Of a stretch of DNA of 64,000 nt, positions 8,004 to 17,655 are shown piece after piece. The notes beneath the pieces were generated by a model, which ran no database searches, was not told the DNA's origin, and saw only the letters and a list, made by a program, of their open reading frames with translations. The translations under genes were made by a program, and so were the position numbers. Source of the stretch: Streptomyces sp. NRRL S-87 (GTDB lineage: Bacteria > Actinomycetota > Actinomycetes > Streptomycetales > Streptomycetaceae); assembly GCF_000719335.1 (NCBI RefSeq), contig NZ_JOGB01000003.1, positions 124,001 to 188,000 on the forward strand, written 5' to 3'. The first letter of the stretch is position 1; every line of letters starts with the position of its first letter.

Positions 8004-10181
8004 TCAGCGTCCCAGTCGCCCCCGGACCATCCCGACCATCGCGTTGAGTTCCTCGATCCGCATGCGCTTGGCAGCGGTGAAGAAGACACCCATGAGGACG
8101 AGTCCGCCGGCCACCAGCGCGGCGAGGGACGCGAGCGCTCCGCTTCCCAGCAGGGCCATGACGGCGTAGGCGGTGCCCCCGCCGAGGACGGCCGCCGGGA
8201 CGCAGGCGCCGGCGAGCCTGGCGTACGTGCGCACCACGTGGGCGCCGTCGAGGTCGCCGCCGAGGCGGGTGCGCAGCCGCCGCCACGCGACGCCCACCCC
8301 GGCCGCGTAGGCCAGGCCGTAGGCGGCGCCCATGCCGACCACGGCCCAGCGGGCCGGCAGCACGAAGAAGGCGAGCGCCGAGGCCGCCGCGTTGACCGAG
8401 GCGACGATGACGGTGTTGTAGAAGGGGGTTCGGGTGTCCTCGTAGGCGTAGAAGCCGCGGAGCACGACGTACTGCACGGAGTACGGGATGAGGCCGAGGC
8501 CGAACGCCATCAGGATGAAACCGATGTTGCGGGCGCCGCTGCCGGAGCCGGCGTAGAGCAGCGTCGCCATCGGCACGCCGAGCGCGAGGAACGCGAAGGC
8601 GCAGGGCACGATGGCGACGGCCGAGGTGCGCAGGCCGTACGAGATGTCGTCGCGGACCGCGGCCGCGTCGCCGTCGTGCGCGGAGCGGGAGATGCGCGGC
8701 AGCACGGCCGTCATGACGGAGACCGTGATGATGGCCTGCGGCATCTGCCACAGGTTCAGGGCGTAGTTGTACGCGGTGATGCCGGTGCCGGAGTAGCCCT
8801 GCTTGTCGGCGACGGAACCCGCCCAGGTGGCGAGCTGGGTGACGACGACGAGGCCGATCTGGTTGGCGAGGACGAAGAAGAAGGTCCACTTGGCCAGGCC
8901 GACGGCCTTGCCCAGGCCGTGGCCCCGCCAGTCGAAGCGCAGCCGCGGCTTGAAGCCCGCGTCGCGCAGGTACGGGACCATCGCCAGCGCCTGGACCGTC
9001 AGGCCCAGCAGGGTGCCGATGCCCAGCAGCCGCACGCCCTCGGGGGTGACCGTGGCGGCGCTGACGTGGGTGCTGGTGAAACCGCCGAAGGCCCAGATGA
9101 AGGCGCCGAACGTGGCGATCACGACGATGTTGTTGAGGACCGGGGTCCACATCATCGCGCCGAACCGGCCGCGGGCGTTGAGGATCTGACCCATGACCAC
9201 GTGCACGCCCATGAAGAACATGGTCGGCAGGCAGTAGCGGGCGAAGGCCACCGCGACGTCCCGCTGCTGCGGGTCCGAGGCGATCTTCGGGGACATCATG
9301 GTGATGAAGAGCGGGGCGGCCAGCACGCAGACGGTGGTGACGCCGGCCAGCAGCACCACGACGAGGGTCAGCAGCCGGTTGGCGTACGCCTCGCCGCCGT
9401 CGTCGTCGTTCTTCATCGCGCGGACGAGCTGGGGGATGAACACGGCGTTGAGCGCGCCGCCGCCGACCAGGATGTAGATCATCGTCGGCAGCGTGTTGGC
9501 GATCTGGTACGTGTCGTTGAACGTGCCGACGCCGATCGCGGTGGCCATCACGAGCGTGCGCATGAAGCCGGTGATGCGGGAGACGATCGTGCCGGCCGCC
9601 ATCAGCGCACTGGACTTGAGCAGGCCCGCCGCGCGCCCGGCCGGCTTGCTCGGCGCGGGGGCGGCCACCGGGGCCTCCTCGGCCGGGGCCTGCGGCTGCG
9701 GTGCGGCCTGCTGGTCGCGGTACAGGTGCGCGAAGGCGTCCGGCTCCGCCCCCTCGTCGGAGGCCCGGGTCACGAGCGCGTCCACGCCCACGAACTCGGT
9801 GGTCGTGGCGTGGTCGCCGTACGGGAGGTGGCGGGAGGGGCCGTCGGGCTCGGGCGGGGGCGTCTGGGCCCACACCCGCGGGTCGGGGGAGTACGGGGAC
9901 GCGGCCGGCCGGTCGTACAGGGGGCCGGGCTCCTGGAAGGTGCCGGGCGGCGGCGGGGGGTGCGCGGCGCGGTCGTACAGGGCCTCGGTCACCGGGTCCT
10001 GGGCCGCGAGGTCCTGGGAGCGGTACGGGTCCTGCTCGTAGGCCTCCTGGACGTACGGGTCCTGGGCAGGGGAGGCGGGCGGCGGGACCTGCCCCGGTAC
10101 CGGGGCGCCCTCGCCGCCTTCTCTGGAAGGCGCGGTACCGCTCGCTCCCTGCGCGCGGTCACCGTCGTACGGCGCGTTCAT
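8004..10181 (-). CDS. murJ: Lipid II flippase MurJ (MviN family)
   Basis: MurJ moves lipid II across the cytoplasmic membrane for peptidoglycan synthesis. The 725-aa protein has a long disordered N-terminus of about 190 residues, rich in Pro, Gln and Tyr-Asp. A multi-pass MviN domain with about 14 helices follows, beginning SSALMAAGTIVSRITGFMRT and containing NTLPTMIYILVGGGALNAVF. The extension is typical of actinobacterial versions. It lies between the DUF6049 gene (47 nt away) and the pseudokinase gene, all on one strand, so one transcript towards sigM is likely. Confidence 0.94.
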   Translation of the reverse strand: MNAPYDGDRAQGASGTAPSREGGEGAPVPGQVPPPASPAQDPYVQEAYEQDPYRSQDLAAQDPVTEALYDRAAHPPPPPGTFQEPGPLYDRPAASPYSPDPRVWAQTPPPEPDGPSRHLPYGDHATTTEFVGVDALVTRASDEGAEPDAFAHLYRDQQAAPQPQAPAEEAPVAAPAPSKPAGRAAGLLKSSALMAAGTIVSRITGFMRTLVMATAIGVGTFNDTYQIANTLPTMIYILVGGGALNAVFIPQLVRAMKNDDDGGEAYANRLLTLVVVLLAGVTTVCVLAAPLFITMMSPKIASDPQQRDVAVAFARYCLPTMFFMGVHVVMGQILNARGRFGAMMWTPVLNNIVVIATFGAFIWAFGGFTSTHVSAATVTPEGVRLLGIGTLLGLTVQALAMVPYLRDAGFKPRLRFDWRGHGLGKAVGLAKWTFFFVLANQIGLVVVTQLATWAGSVADKQGYSGTGITAYNYALNLWQMPQAIITVSVMTAVLPRISRSAHDGDAAAVRDDISYGLRTSAVAIVPCAFAFLALGVPMATLLYAGSGSGARNIGFILMAFGLGLIPYSVQYVVLRGFYAYEDTRTPFYNTVIVASVNAAASALAFFVLPARWAVVGMGAAYGLAYAAGVGVAWRRLRTRLGGDLDGAHVVRTYARLAGACVPAAVLGGGTAYAVMALLGSGALASLAALVAGGLVLMGVFFTAAKRMRIEELNAMVGMVRGRLGR

Positions 10182-10228
10182 CGAAACCCCACCTCATCGT
10201 CCCCAGGCCCGGCCGGCCACGGTGTCGC

Positions 10229-12496
10229 TCAACGGTCCACTGTCTCACCCGGGCCGGAGGAGCTGTCGCTTTCTCCTCCGGTGTCCGGCGTCGGGTCACT
10301 CGGCTGCGTGCTGTCTTCGGCGGCCCGGGCCGCGACCTTCTTGCGACTCGCGTACATCTTCACCCCGGCCAGGACCAGCAGGAGCACGCCGGCCGCGATG
10401 ACGAGCAGCACGGTCGAGGTGATCTCGGTGGCCTGGACGGTGAACTTCCGCTCCTTGCCGTAGGGGACGCCGTCCTTGGTGTAGAGCTGTGCGGTGACCT
10501 CGACAGGACCGCTCGCGGTGGCGTTGGCGGTGAACTTGACGGACTGGCTGTGGCCGCCCTGGACGTCGATCTGCTGCTCGGCCTCGCCGTCGTCGCCGAA
10601 CATCAGGCGGGTCGGGTTCGCCGACCTCAGTCGCAGCACCAGGCCGTGGACGTCCTGCACGAGGCCGTTCTGGACGGTCACGGGGATCGTGGCGCTGCGG
10701 CCCGAGAGGTGCGCCTTCGACTTGGGGATCAGCTTGACCTGTTCGGTCAGCCCCTCGAGGTACTCCCGTACCCCGTCCCGGTAGGCCTCGGCCTCCTCGG
10801 GGCGGCCGCGCCAGGACGTCGACATCATGCGGTTGAAGGTGTTGCCGAAGGGGATCTCGACCCGGTCGGGGTGGGAGAGGATCACCTTGAAGTGGTCGAG
10901 CATGGTCTGCGTGGTGCGGATCGTCTCGAAGGCCGGCTGCGGCAGCTCCGTCCGGCGCAGCGAGACCGGGTACTGGCCGGCGCCCGGGACGAGCGTGGTG
11001 GCGCCCGGGTCGGGCTTGGCCTTGGCGGCGGCCTCCAGGTCGACCGGCTGGGTCCAGCGGCCGGACTGGAGGGTGCGCAGCGCGTTGGCCATCGTCTGCG
11101 CCTGGCTGGTCGTGGGCATCCGCTGCGGGGTGACGACGATGCTGCGCGGGGCGTCGGTGTCCTGGAGGTTCAGCGCGAGGCTCTGCGCCAGGAACCGCTG
11201 GACGGCGAGGGTGGCGTTCTCGGCGGACAGCATGTCGCCCTGGAAGGCCTTGGAGAGCCGGGCGTCGGCGACGACCGCGGTGGTGCCGGCGCCGATCGGC
11301 CGGGGCGCCGACGGGGTGTGGGCCAGGTTCCCGGTCTCCTGGAAGCTGTCGCTGCGGGCGAGGACGTTGTGGGCGCCGGCCGAGGTGGCGACGTTGACGA
11401 TCGCCGGGTCGACGGCCCCCTCCACCGGCCAGGAGAAGTCGGTGGACGGCTCGACGTGCAGCACGGTCTCGACGACCTGGCGGGCCTTCTCGGTGGCCGG
11501 TCGCAGGTGGGCGAGGGAGCCTGAGACGTTCTTGCCCTGGTGCGCCAGGGAGGCGAGGTCGGGGTCCGCGAAGGGCAGGGCGACGACCTTCTTGCCCTGC
11601 ACGGCCCGCTCCAGGTCGGCCAGCCAGCGCTTGGCGACGGCCTGGTTGCGGCCCGGCACGATCTGCCCGTCCGGCGTCCTGACCATGTAGGCGTTGGCCA
11701 TGGCGGCCACGCTGGCCAGCAGGTCGGGGTCCATCAGCCAGGTGACGGGCAGGTCCCGGCCGAGGGAGACCATCTGCTCCAGGCGACCGCCGGGGCGGAG
11801 CTCGGCGGCCAGGTCGTCGTTCTCGAAGACGGGGGTCTGCAGCTCGTCGGAGCCGGTCTGGGCCGTCAGGTGCGTGGTGGAGATCAGCGGCCAGACGTAG
11901 CTGAGCTGGGTGCGCCTGGCGGCGGCGTCCGGCTGCCACGGCAGGAAGGTCCGCCGGATCCCGAGGACCTGTTCGTACCCCCGGCTGTCGGTCTCCCCGG
12001 AGAGCGAGACCCCGAGCTGGTAGACCCCGTCCTCGTCCAGCCCGAGCTTGCTCACGGGGATCTTTATCGTGAAGGGCTGGGGGACCTCGGGGGCGAGCGC
12101 GGAGACCTTCACCGAGGTGCCGGCCACCTCGGCGGGCTCGCTGCCGGGGCGGAACCCGGTGCGCCCGGCGGCGTCGTCGACGGCGCCGCGGTCGGTGATC
12201 TGCGGTCCGACCCGCAGGCCGACGTGGGCGTCGGTGACGGTGTCCCTGCCACGGTTGGTGACCGTGCCGGTGAGCGTCAGGGTGTCGCCCTTGACCGGTG
12301 CGCTGGGCGTCAGGGAGTCCAGGGAGACGTCCACGGTGGACGGCCCGGCCGCGGTGGGCGCCGCCTGCGCGGAGCCCGCGGGAACGTAGACGAGGCCGGC
12401 CAGGACCGGTGTGCCGGCGAGCATGACGACGGCCCGCCGCAGCCATCGGCGGGCAGGGGCGGGGGTGTCCCCGTGGATGTCTGCCGCCTCGGCCAC
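10229..12496 (-). CDS. DUF6049 family secreted/membrane-anchored protein
   Basis: This large exported protein (755 aa from GTG 12496) has a twin-arginine-like signal peptide (RRWLRRAVVMLAGTPVLAG, then AQA). An immunoglobulin-like region follows (TVDVSLDSLTPSAPVKGDTL), then a central domain of unknown function. A C-terminal membrane helix (TVLLVIAAGVLLLVLAGVKM) is followed by a charged cytosolic tail. I recognise it as the conserved actinobacterial neighbour of murJ, matching the Rv3909-type gene of Mycobacterium. Its biochemical role is unknown; an envelope role is inferred from context. GTG 12544 is an alternative start without a clear ribosome-binding site. Confidence 0.82.
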   Translation of the reverse strand: MAEAADIHGDTPAPARRWLRRAVVMLAGTPVLAGLVYVPAGSAQAAPTAAGPSTVDVSLDSLTPSAPVKGDTLTLTGTVTNRGRDTVTDAHVGLRVGPQITDRGAVDDAAGRTGFRPGSEPAEVAGTSVKVSALAPEVPQPFTIKIPVSKLGLDEDGVYQLGVSLSGETDSRGYEQVLGIRRTFLPWQPDAAARRTQLSYVWPLISTTHLTAQTGSDELQTPVFENDDLAAELRPGGRLEQMVSLGRDLPVTWLMDPDLLASVAAMANAYMVRTPDGQIVPGRNQAVAKRWLADLERAVQGKKVVALPFADPDLASLAHQGKNVSGSLAHLRPATEKARQVVETVLHVEPSTDFSWPVEGAVDPAIVNVATSAGAHNVLARSDSFQETGNLAHTPSAPRPIGAGTTAVVADARLSKAFQGDMLSAENATLAVQRFLAQSLALNLQDTDAPRSIVVTPQRMPTTSQAQTMANALRTLQSGRWTQPVDLEAAAKAKPDPGATTLVPGAGQYPVSLRRTELPQPAFETIRTTQTMLDHFKVILSHPDRVEIPFGNTFNRMMSTSWRGRPEEAEAYRDGVREYLEGLTEQVKLIPKSKAHLSGRSATIPVTVQNGLVQDVHGLVLRLRSANPTRLMFGDDGEAEQQIDVQGGHSQSVKFTANATASGPVEVTAQLYTKDGVPYGKERKFTVQATEITSTVLLVIAAGVLLLVLAGVKMYASRKKVAARAAEDSTQPSDPTPDTGGESDSSSGPGETVDR

Positions 12497-12726
12497 GCGC
12501 TCGCCCGTCCTCGTCGTGTCAGTGGTCGTCGGTTGTGCGTCCACGCATGGTAACGAGGGCCGCTGTGCCGGAGTGCCGCGGACTGCTCCACACGGTCCGC
12601 CGGGGCGGGCGGGTGCGGCGGGGCAGGGCCTGGTCGCCGGGGCGGGCCGGTGCGGCGGGGCGGGCCTGGTCGCCGGTACGGGCCCGGGCCCCGGGAAACC
12701 CGGCGGCCGGGGCCGGGCGGGCCACG

Positions 12727-12741
12727 TACCCTTTTCTGTTG
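12727..12741 (+). promoter_or_regulatory. -10 element of leaderless pcnA promoter
   Basis: TACCCT at 12727-12732 lies 8 nt before the GTG start of pcnA, and no Shine-Dalgarno sequence is present. This spacing predicts that transcription begins at or next to the start codon. The rest of the 12497-12740 gap is GC-rich repeats of GGCGGGG type with no other clear signal. Confidence 0.55.
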
Positions 12742-14183
12742 TGCCGAACGCCAACGAAGACAATCCCAGCGCCCTGAACCAGGTGCAGCACCGTGCCGTG
12801 AGCGAGCTCCTGCGCGTGGCTCCGGTAGCCGACGACCTCGCGCGCCGCTTCCAGGCGGCGGGCTTCCGCCTCGCCCTGGTCGGCGGCTCCGTGCGCGACG
12901 CCCTGCTGGGCCGGCTCGGTAACGACCTGGACTTCACCACGGACGCCCGTCCCGCGGACGTACTGAAGATCGTCCGACCGTGGGCGGACACGACGTGGGA
13001 CGTCGGCATCGCGTTCGGCACCGTGGGCGCGCAGAAGGACGGCTACCAGATCGAGGTCACGACCTACCGGTCCGAGGCGTACGACCGGACCTCCCGCAAG
13101 CCCGAGGTCTCCTACGGCGACTCGATCGAGGCCGACCTCGTCCGGCGCGACTTCACCGTCAACGCCATGGCCGTGGCGCTGCCGGAGAACGAGTTCATCG
13201 ACCCGCACGGCGGGCTCCAGGACCTCGCGGCCCGCGTCCTGCGCACCCCCGGCACCCCCGAGGACTCCTTCTCCGACGACCCGCTGCGGATGCTCCGGGC
13301 CGCCCGCTTCGCGGCCCAGCTCGACTTCGAGGTGGCCCCCGAGGTCCTCGCGGCGATGAAGGCGATGGCCGACCGCATCGAGATCGTCTCGGCCGAGCGC
13401 GTCCAGGGCGAGATCAACAAGCTGCTGCTCTCCTCCCACCCGCGCACGGGTCTGGGCCTGCTCGTGGACACCGGCCTGGCCGACCACGTGCTGCCCGAGC
13501 TCCCGGCCCTGCGGTTGGAGAGTGACGAGCACCACCGGCACAAGGACGTCTACGAGCACTCCCTCACGGTGCTGGAGCAGGCGATCGACCTGGAGGAGGA
13601 CGGCCCGGACCTCGTGCTCCGGCTGGCGGCCCTCCTGCACGACATCGGCAAGCCCCGTACCCGCCGCTTCGAGAAGGACGGCCGGGTCTCCTTCCACCAC
13701 CACGAGGTGGTGGGCGCCAAGATGTCGAAGAAGCGGCTGACCGCGCTGAAGTACTCCAACGAGATCATCAAGGACGTCTCGCGCCTGGTGGAGCTCCACC
13801 TCCGCTTCCACGGGTACGGCTCCGGCGAGTGGACCGATTCCGCGGTGCGCCGGTACGTGCGCGACGCCGGCCCGCTGCTGGAGCGGCTCCACAAGCTGAC
13901 CCGCTCCGACTGCACCACGCGGAACAAGCGCAAGGCCAACGCGCTCTCCCGGACGTATGACGCCCTGGAGGTGCGGATCGCCGAGCTGAAGGAGCAGGAG
14001 GAGCTGGACGCGATCCGGCCCGACCTGGACGGCAACGAGATCATGGACGTGCTCGGCGTGGGGCCCGGTCCGGTGATCGGTCAGGCCTACAAGTTCCTGT
14101 TGGAGCTGCGCCTGGAGAACGGTCCGATGGAGCGCGACGCGGCCGTCGCCGCACTCAAGGAGTGGTGGGCCGCCCAGAACTGA
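12741..14183 (+). CDS. pcnA: CCA tRNA nucleotidyltransferase / poly(A) polymerase family
   Basis: This 480-aa class II nucleotidyltransferase adds or repairs the 3' CCA of tRNAs; some actinobacterial members have been tested as poly(A) polymerases. The head domain has LVGGSVRDALLGR and the catalytic DLDFTTDARP motif. A second domain carries an HD phosphohydrolase signature (HDIGKP, HHHEVVG). GTG 12741 is the start and appears leaderless. It is divergent from the DUF6049 gene and convergent with the MFS gene, with two parS sites between. The same gene lies beside this envelope block in Mycobacterium. Confidence 0.94.
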   Translation: MPNANEDNPSALNQVQHRAVSELLRVAPVADDLARRFQAAGFRLALVGGSVRDALLGRLGNDLDFTTDARPADVLKIVRPWADTTWDVGIAFGTVGAQKDGYQIEVTTYRSEAYDRTSRKPEVSYGDSIEADLVRRDFTVNAMAVALPENEFIDPHGGLQDLAARVLRTPGTPEDSFSDDPLRMLRAARFAAQLDFEVAPEVLAAMKAMADRIEIVSAERVQGEINKLLLSSHPRTGLGLLVDTGLADHVLPELPALRLESDEHHRHKDVYEHSLTVLEQAIDLEEDGPDLVLRLAALLHDIGKPRTRRFEKDGRVSFHHHEVVGAKMSKKRLTALKYSNEIIKDVSRLVELHLRFHGYGSGEWTDSAVRRYVRDAGPLLERLHKLTRSDCTTRNKRKANALSRTYDALEVRIAELKEQEELDAIRPDLDGNEIMDVLGVGPGPVIGQAYKFLLELRLENGPMERDAAVAALKEWWAAQN

Positions 14184-14201
14184 CCCGGGCCGGCCGTCGA
14201 T

Positions 14202-14269
14202 GTTTCACGTGAAACATCGGCCGTCGGACCGCGGCGGTCACGCCCGAGAGCCGATGTTTCACGTGAAAC
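14202..14269. other. Pair of parS sites between pcnA and MFS gene
   Basis: Perfect GTTTCACGTGAAAC sites lie at 14202-14215 and 14256-14269. The first is centred in a 22-bp palindrome (14198-14219). The second is in a 32-bp perfect palindrome (14247-14278) and also supplies the stop codon of the MFS gene. The region between convergent genes has no other terminator, so the large palindromes may also fold as terminators. Confidence 0.95.
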
Positions 14270-15542
14270 ATCGGCTCTTGCGCATCAGGAGGAGCGCCAC
14301 ACCCGCATAGATCGCGGACACGGCGACGATCAGCAGCACCGACCGTCCGTCCGGCGGGAGCATCAGCGCCGAGACCGCGGCCGCGCCGACGAAGGCCACG
14401 TTGAAGAGCACGTCGTACACGGAGAAGACGCGGCCGCGGTAGGCGTCGTCCACCCGGAACTGCACCTCGGTGTCCGTGGAGATCTTCGCCCCCTGCGTCA
14501 CCAGGCCCAGCAGGAACGCGGCGACGAGCATGGGCCCCGGGGCGAACGGCAGCCCCAGCGCCGGCACCAGCAGGGCGCCGGACGCCGCCAGTACGGTCAT
14601 CCAGCCCAGGGTGCCGAGGCGGCCGACGGCCCACGGGGTGACGACTGCCGCCATGAAGAAGCCCCCGCCGGACACCCCCACCGCCAACCCCAGCAGGCCC
14701 AGCCCCTCGGACTCCGTGTCCGACCAGGCGTACCGGCACAGCATCAGCAGCATCACCGTGAGGGCCCCGTAGGCGAACCGCATGAGGGTCATCGCGGTCA
14801 GGGCCCGGGCCGCCTCGCGGCGCTGCGCCAGGTGCCGGAGGCCCGCCGCCATCCCCCGGGCGGTGAGCACCACGGCCTCGCCCGGCGACGGGTGGCGGTG
14901 GTCGGGGTCCCGGTCGGGGCCGAGCAGCCCGACGGGCAGCCGCAGCGAGGCCAGGCCCGCTCCGAGGTAGAGCATCGCGCCCAGCAGGACCACCACGGCG
15001 TTGGAGTCTGACGCCAGCAGCCGTACCGCGAAGGCCAGGCCACCGCCCGCGACCGCGGCCAGGGTCCCGGCGGTCGGAGAGAGGGCGTTTGCCGTCACGA
15101 GCCGCTCCGCGTCCACGACCCGGGGCAGGGAGGCCGAGAGGCCCGCCAGGACGAACCGGTTCACGGCCGTCACGGACAGCGCGGAGACGTAGAACAGCCA
15201 GTCGGGCACCTCGGCCAGCACCAGCACCGCGGTCCCGCAGGCCAGCAGGGCGCGCAGCAGGTTGCCGTAGAGGAAGACCTGGCGCCTCCGCCAGCGGTCG
15301 AGCAGGACTCCGGTGAACGGCCCGATCACCGAGTAGGGGAGCAGCAGGACCGCCATGGCGGAGGCGACGGCCCCGGGCGAGGTCTGCTTCTCCGGTGAGA
15401 AGACCACGTAGGTGGCGAGCGCCACCTGGTACACGCCGTCGGCGGCTTGGGAGAGCAGCCGTACGGCGAGCAGGCGGCGGAAGTCCCTCAGGCGCAGGAG
15501 TACGCGCAGATCACGTACGGCAGGCATGAGGGCAAGGGTCAC
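14259..15542 (-). CDS. MFS transporter
   Basis: This 427-aa protein has about 12 membrane segments. It also has a major-facilitator loop motif (GVLLDRWRRRQVFLYGN) after helix 3, as in drug exporters of the DHA3 type. The substrate is unknown. The last codons, SRCFT-stop, are made by a parS palindrome. The start is GTG 15542, with ATG 15527 (MPAVRDL) as alternative; neither has a good ribosome-binding site. It stands alone on the minus strand downstream of the ino1 terminator. Confidence 0.85.
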   Translation of the reverse strand: MTLALMPAVRDLRVLLRLRDFRRLLAVRLLSQAADGVYQVALATYVVFSPEKQTSPGAVASAMAVLLLPYSVIGPFTGVLLDRWRRRQVFLYGNLLRALLACGTAVLVLAEVPDWLFYVSALSVTAVNRFVLAGLSASLPRVVDAERLVTANALSPTAGTLAAVAGGGLAFAVRLLASDSNAVVVLLGAMLYLGAGLASLRLPVGLLGPDRDPDHRHPSPGEAVVLTARGMAAGLRHLAQRREAARALTAMTLMRFAYGALTVMLLMLCRYAWSDTESEGLGLLGLAVGVSGGGFFMAAVVTPWAVGRLGTLGWMTVLAASGALLVPALGLPFAPGPMLVAAFLLGLVTQGAKISTDTEVQFRVDDAYRGRVFSVYDVLFNVAFVGAAAVSALMLPPDGRSVLLIVAVSAIYAGVALLLMRKSRCFT

Positions 15543-15545
15543 ATA

Positions 15546-15586
15546 CGCGGAGGGTCCCCGGGCATATTGCCCGAGGACCCTCCGCG
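15546..15586 (-). terminator. Strong terminator downstream of ino1
   Basis: A 19-bp stem with one mismatch (15546-15564 pairing with 15568-15586) closes on a 3-nt loop (TAT). It lies 61 nt past the inositol-phosphate synthase stop and 3 nt before the MFS start, so it isolates the two genes. Confidence 0.82.
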
Positions 15587-15647
15587 GAAGAACAGGTGAC
15601 GAGGGCTCGCGGCCCGCTTCCCGCTCCTGGGTGGTTCCGGCGCGTGC

Positions 15648-16730
15648 TTAGCGCTCGACCTCGCCCTTGATGAACTTCTCGACGTTGGCCAGGGCCTCGT
15701 CGTCGAAGTACTGGACCGGCGGGGACTTCATGAAGTACGAGGACGCGGAGAGGATCGGGCCACCGATGCCCCGGTCCTTGGCGATCTTCGCGGCGCGCAG
15801 GGCGTCGATGATGACACCGGCGGAGTTCGGGGAGTCCCAGACCTCGAGCTTGTACTCGAGGTTCAGCGGGACGTCACCGAAGGCGCGGCCCTCGAGGCGG
15901 ACGTACGCCCACTTGCGGTCGTCGAGCCACGCGACGTAGTCGGACGGGCCGATGTGGACGTTCTTGTCACCCAGCTCGCGGTCGGGGATCTGCGAGGTGA
16001 CGGCCTGGGTCTTCGAGATCTTCTTCGACTCGAGGCGGTCGCGCTCGAGCATGTTCTTGAAGTCCATGTTGCCGCCGACGTTGAGCTGCATGGTGCGCTC
16101 GAGGCGGACGCCGCGGTCCTCGAACAGCTTGGCCATCACGCGGTGCGTGATGGTCGCGCCGACCTGGGACTTGATGTCGTCACCGACGATCGGCACGCCG
16201 GCCTCGGTGAACTTGTCCGCCCACTCCTTCGTGCCGGCGATGAAGACCGGGAGGGCGTTGACGAAGGCGACCTTGGCGTCGATGGCGCACTGGGCGTAGA
16301 ACTTCGCCGCGTCCTCGGAGCCGACGGGCAGGTAGCAGACCAGGACGTCGACCTGGCGGTCCTTGAGGACCTGGACCACGTCGACCGGGGCCTCGGCGGA
16401 CTCCTCGATGGTCTGGCGGTAGTACTTGCCCAGGCCGTCCAGGGTGTGGCCGCGCTGGACGGTCACGCCCTTGCTCGGGACGTCGCAGATCTTGATGGTG
16501 TTGTTCTCGCTGGCGCCGATGGCGTCGGACAGGTCGAGACCGACCTTCTTCGCGTCCACGTCGAACGCGGCGACGAACTCGACGTCACGGACGTGGTAGT
16601 CGCCGAACTGCACGTGCATCAGGCCGGGGACCTTGGTCGCCGGGTCGGCGTCCTTGTAGTACTCCACGCCCTGGACCAGCGAGGCGGCGCAGTTGCCCAC
16701 GCCGACGATGGCTACGCGAACCGAACCCAT
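15648..16730 (-). CDS. ino1: Inositol-3-phosphate synthase
   Basis: This NAD-dependent enzyme makes L-myo-inositol 1(3)-phosphate from glucose 6-phosphate. The product feeds phosphatidylinositol and mycothiol synthesis in actinomycetes. The 360-aa protein has the N-terminal Rossmann motif [10 protein letters not shown]. It also has the family core [23 protein letters not shown] and the C-terminal [14 protein letters not shown]. The length fits the short actinobacterial type. ATG 16728-16730 is the start. It lies 50 nt downstream of a PadR gene on the same strand, so the regulator probably controls it. Confidence 0.93.
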   Translation of the reverse strand: MGSVRVAIVGVGNCAASLVQGVEYYKDADPATKVPGLMHVQFGDYHVRDVEFVAAFDVDAKKVGLDLSDAIGASENNTIKICDVPSKGVTVQRGHTLDGLGKYYRQTIEESAEAPVDVVQVLKDRQVDVLVCYLPVGSEDAAKFYAQCAIDAKVAFVNALPVFIAGTKEWADKFTEAGVPIVGDDIKSQVGATITHRVMAKLFEDRGVRLERTMQLNVGGNMDFKNMLERDRLESKKISKTQAVTSQIPDRELGDKNVHIGPSDYVAWLDDRKWAYVRLEGRAFGDVPLNLEYKLEVWDSPNSAGVIIDALRAAKIAKDRGIGGPILSASSYFMKSPPVQYFDDEALANVEKFIKGEVER

Positions 16731-16780
16731 TCCGGTTGCTCCCTGTTTGTTCTCGGATGAGGCCTGCGCGGAGCAGGGCC

Positions 16781-17383
16781 TCACTTTGCAGTGTCGTCGG
16801 ACGGTCCGGGGCGCCTCTGGTCCCGACCCGCCCGCTCGCTCTCGATGAGCTCGTTCAGCCAGCGCACTTCGCGCTCGACGGATTCCATTCCGTGCCGCTG
16901 CAGCTCGAGGGTGTAGTCGTCGAGCCGCTCACGCGTCCTGGCCAGAGAGGCGCGCATCTTCTCCAAGCGCTCCTCGAGCCGGCTCCGGCGGCCTTCGAGC
17001 ACCCGCATGCGAACATCGCGTTCGGTCTGACCGAAGAACGCGAAGCGGGCGGCGAAGGACTCGTCTTCCCAGGTGTCGGGGCCGGTGTGGGAGAGCAGCT
17101 CCTCGAAGTGCTCCTTACCTGCCGCCGTCAACCGGTAGACGATCTTGGCGCGGCGCCCTGCGAGTGATGCGGCGAGAGCGTCCTCCGGGGCGTTCCCCGG
17201 TTCTTCGATCAACCAGCCGTTGGCGACCAGCGTCTTGAGGCAGGGATAGAGCGTTCCGTAACTGAACGCCCGGAAGACCCCCAGCGAGGTGTTGAGCCGC
17301 TTGCGGAGCTCGTACCCGTGCATGGGGGATTCACGAAGCAGACCGAGGACGGCGAACTCAAGGATGCCGGAGCGTCTGCTCAC
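16781..17383 (-). CDS. PadR family transcriptional regulator
   Basis: This 200-aa repressor-type protein has a PadR winged helix ([35 protein letters not shown]). A long C-terminal coiled coil, rich in Arg, Glu and Leu (about residues 120-180), is typical of the dimerising Vir domain. The GTG start at 17383 has GGAGGAGG upstream. It is the first gene of a two-gene operon with inositol-phosphate synthase. A palindrome 40 nt upstream matches PadR-type ATGT-N-ACAT operators, so autoregulation is likely. The ligand is unknown. Confidence 0.9.
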   Translation of the reverse strand: MSRRSGILEFAVLGLLRESPMHGYELRKRLNTSLGVFRAFSYGTLYPCLKTLVANGWLIEEPGNAPEDALAASLAGRRAKIVYRLTAAGKEHFEELLSHTGPDTWEDESFAARFAFFGQTERDVRMRVLEGRRSRLEERLEKMRASLARTRERLDDYTLELQRHGMESVEREVRWLNELIESERAGRDQRRPGPSDDTAK

Positions 17384-17423
17384 CCGCCGAACCTCCTCCG
17401 CCCCTGGTTCCGTATGTCGTGCC

Positions 17424-17444
17424 GATGTATCGACTCGATACATC
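17424..17444. promoter_or_regulatory. Palindromic operator upstream of padR-ino1
   Basis: Two perfect 10-bp arms (GATGTATCGA and its complement) flank a single central C. The outer ATGT and ACAT match the PadR-family operator pattern. It lies 41 nt upstream of the PadR start, within its expected promoter region. Confidence 0.78.
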
Positions 17445-17655
17445 CAGACGATAGATCCGAGTGATCCGCTCGGCAAGCGGGGACATGGTGACCGGCGTCA
17501 CATCACCAATTCGTAGGAGGCAAGTTGCCTGATTTGGGGTGAACTTCGGTGCTGCGAGGGTTTTGACCGTGCGTAGTCTGTGCGGTGACTCCGGTGGAAC
17601 CGGAATTCACCTGCCGCTTCCAGGCGCACTCGCCTGTCCGAGGAGTAGTCGTTCG

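Noticed and set aside
6096..10463. A 1455-codon plus-strand frame
   Set aside because: It lies antisense to sigM, the pseudokinase gene, murJ and the start of the DUF6049 gene, and has no recognisable domain. It is a GC-rich shadow of well-supported genes.
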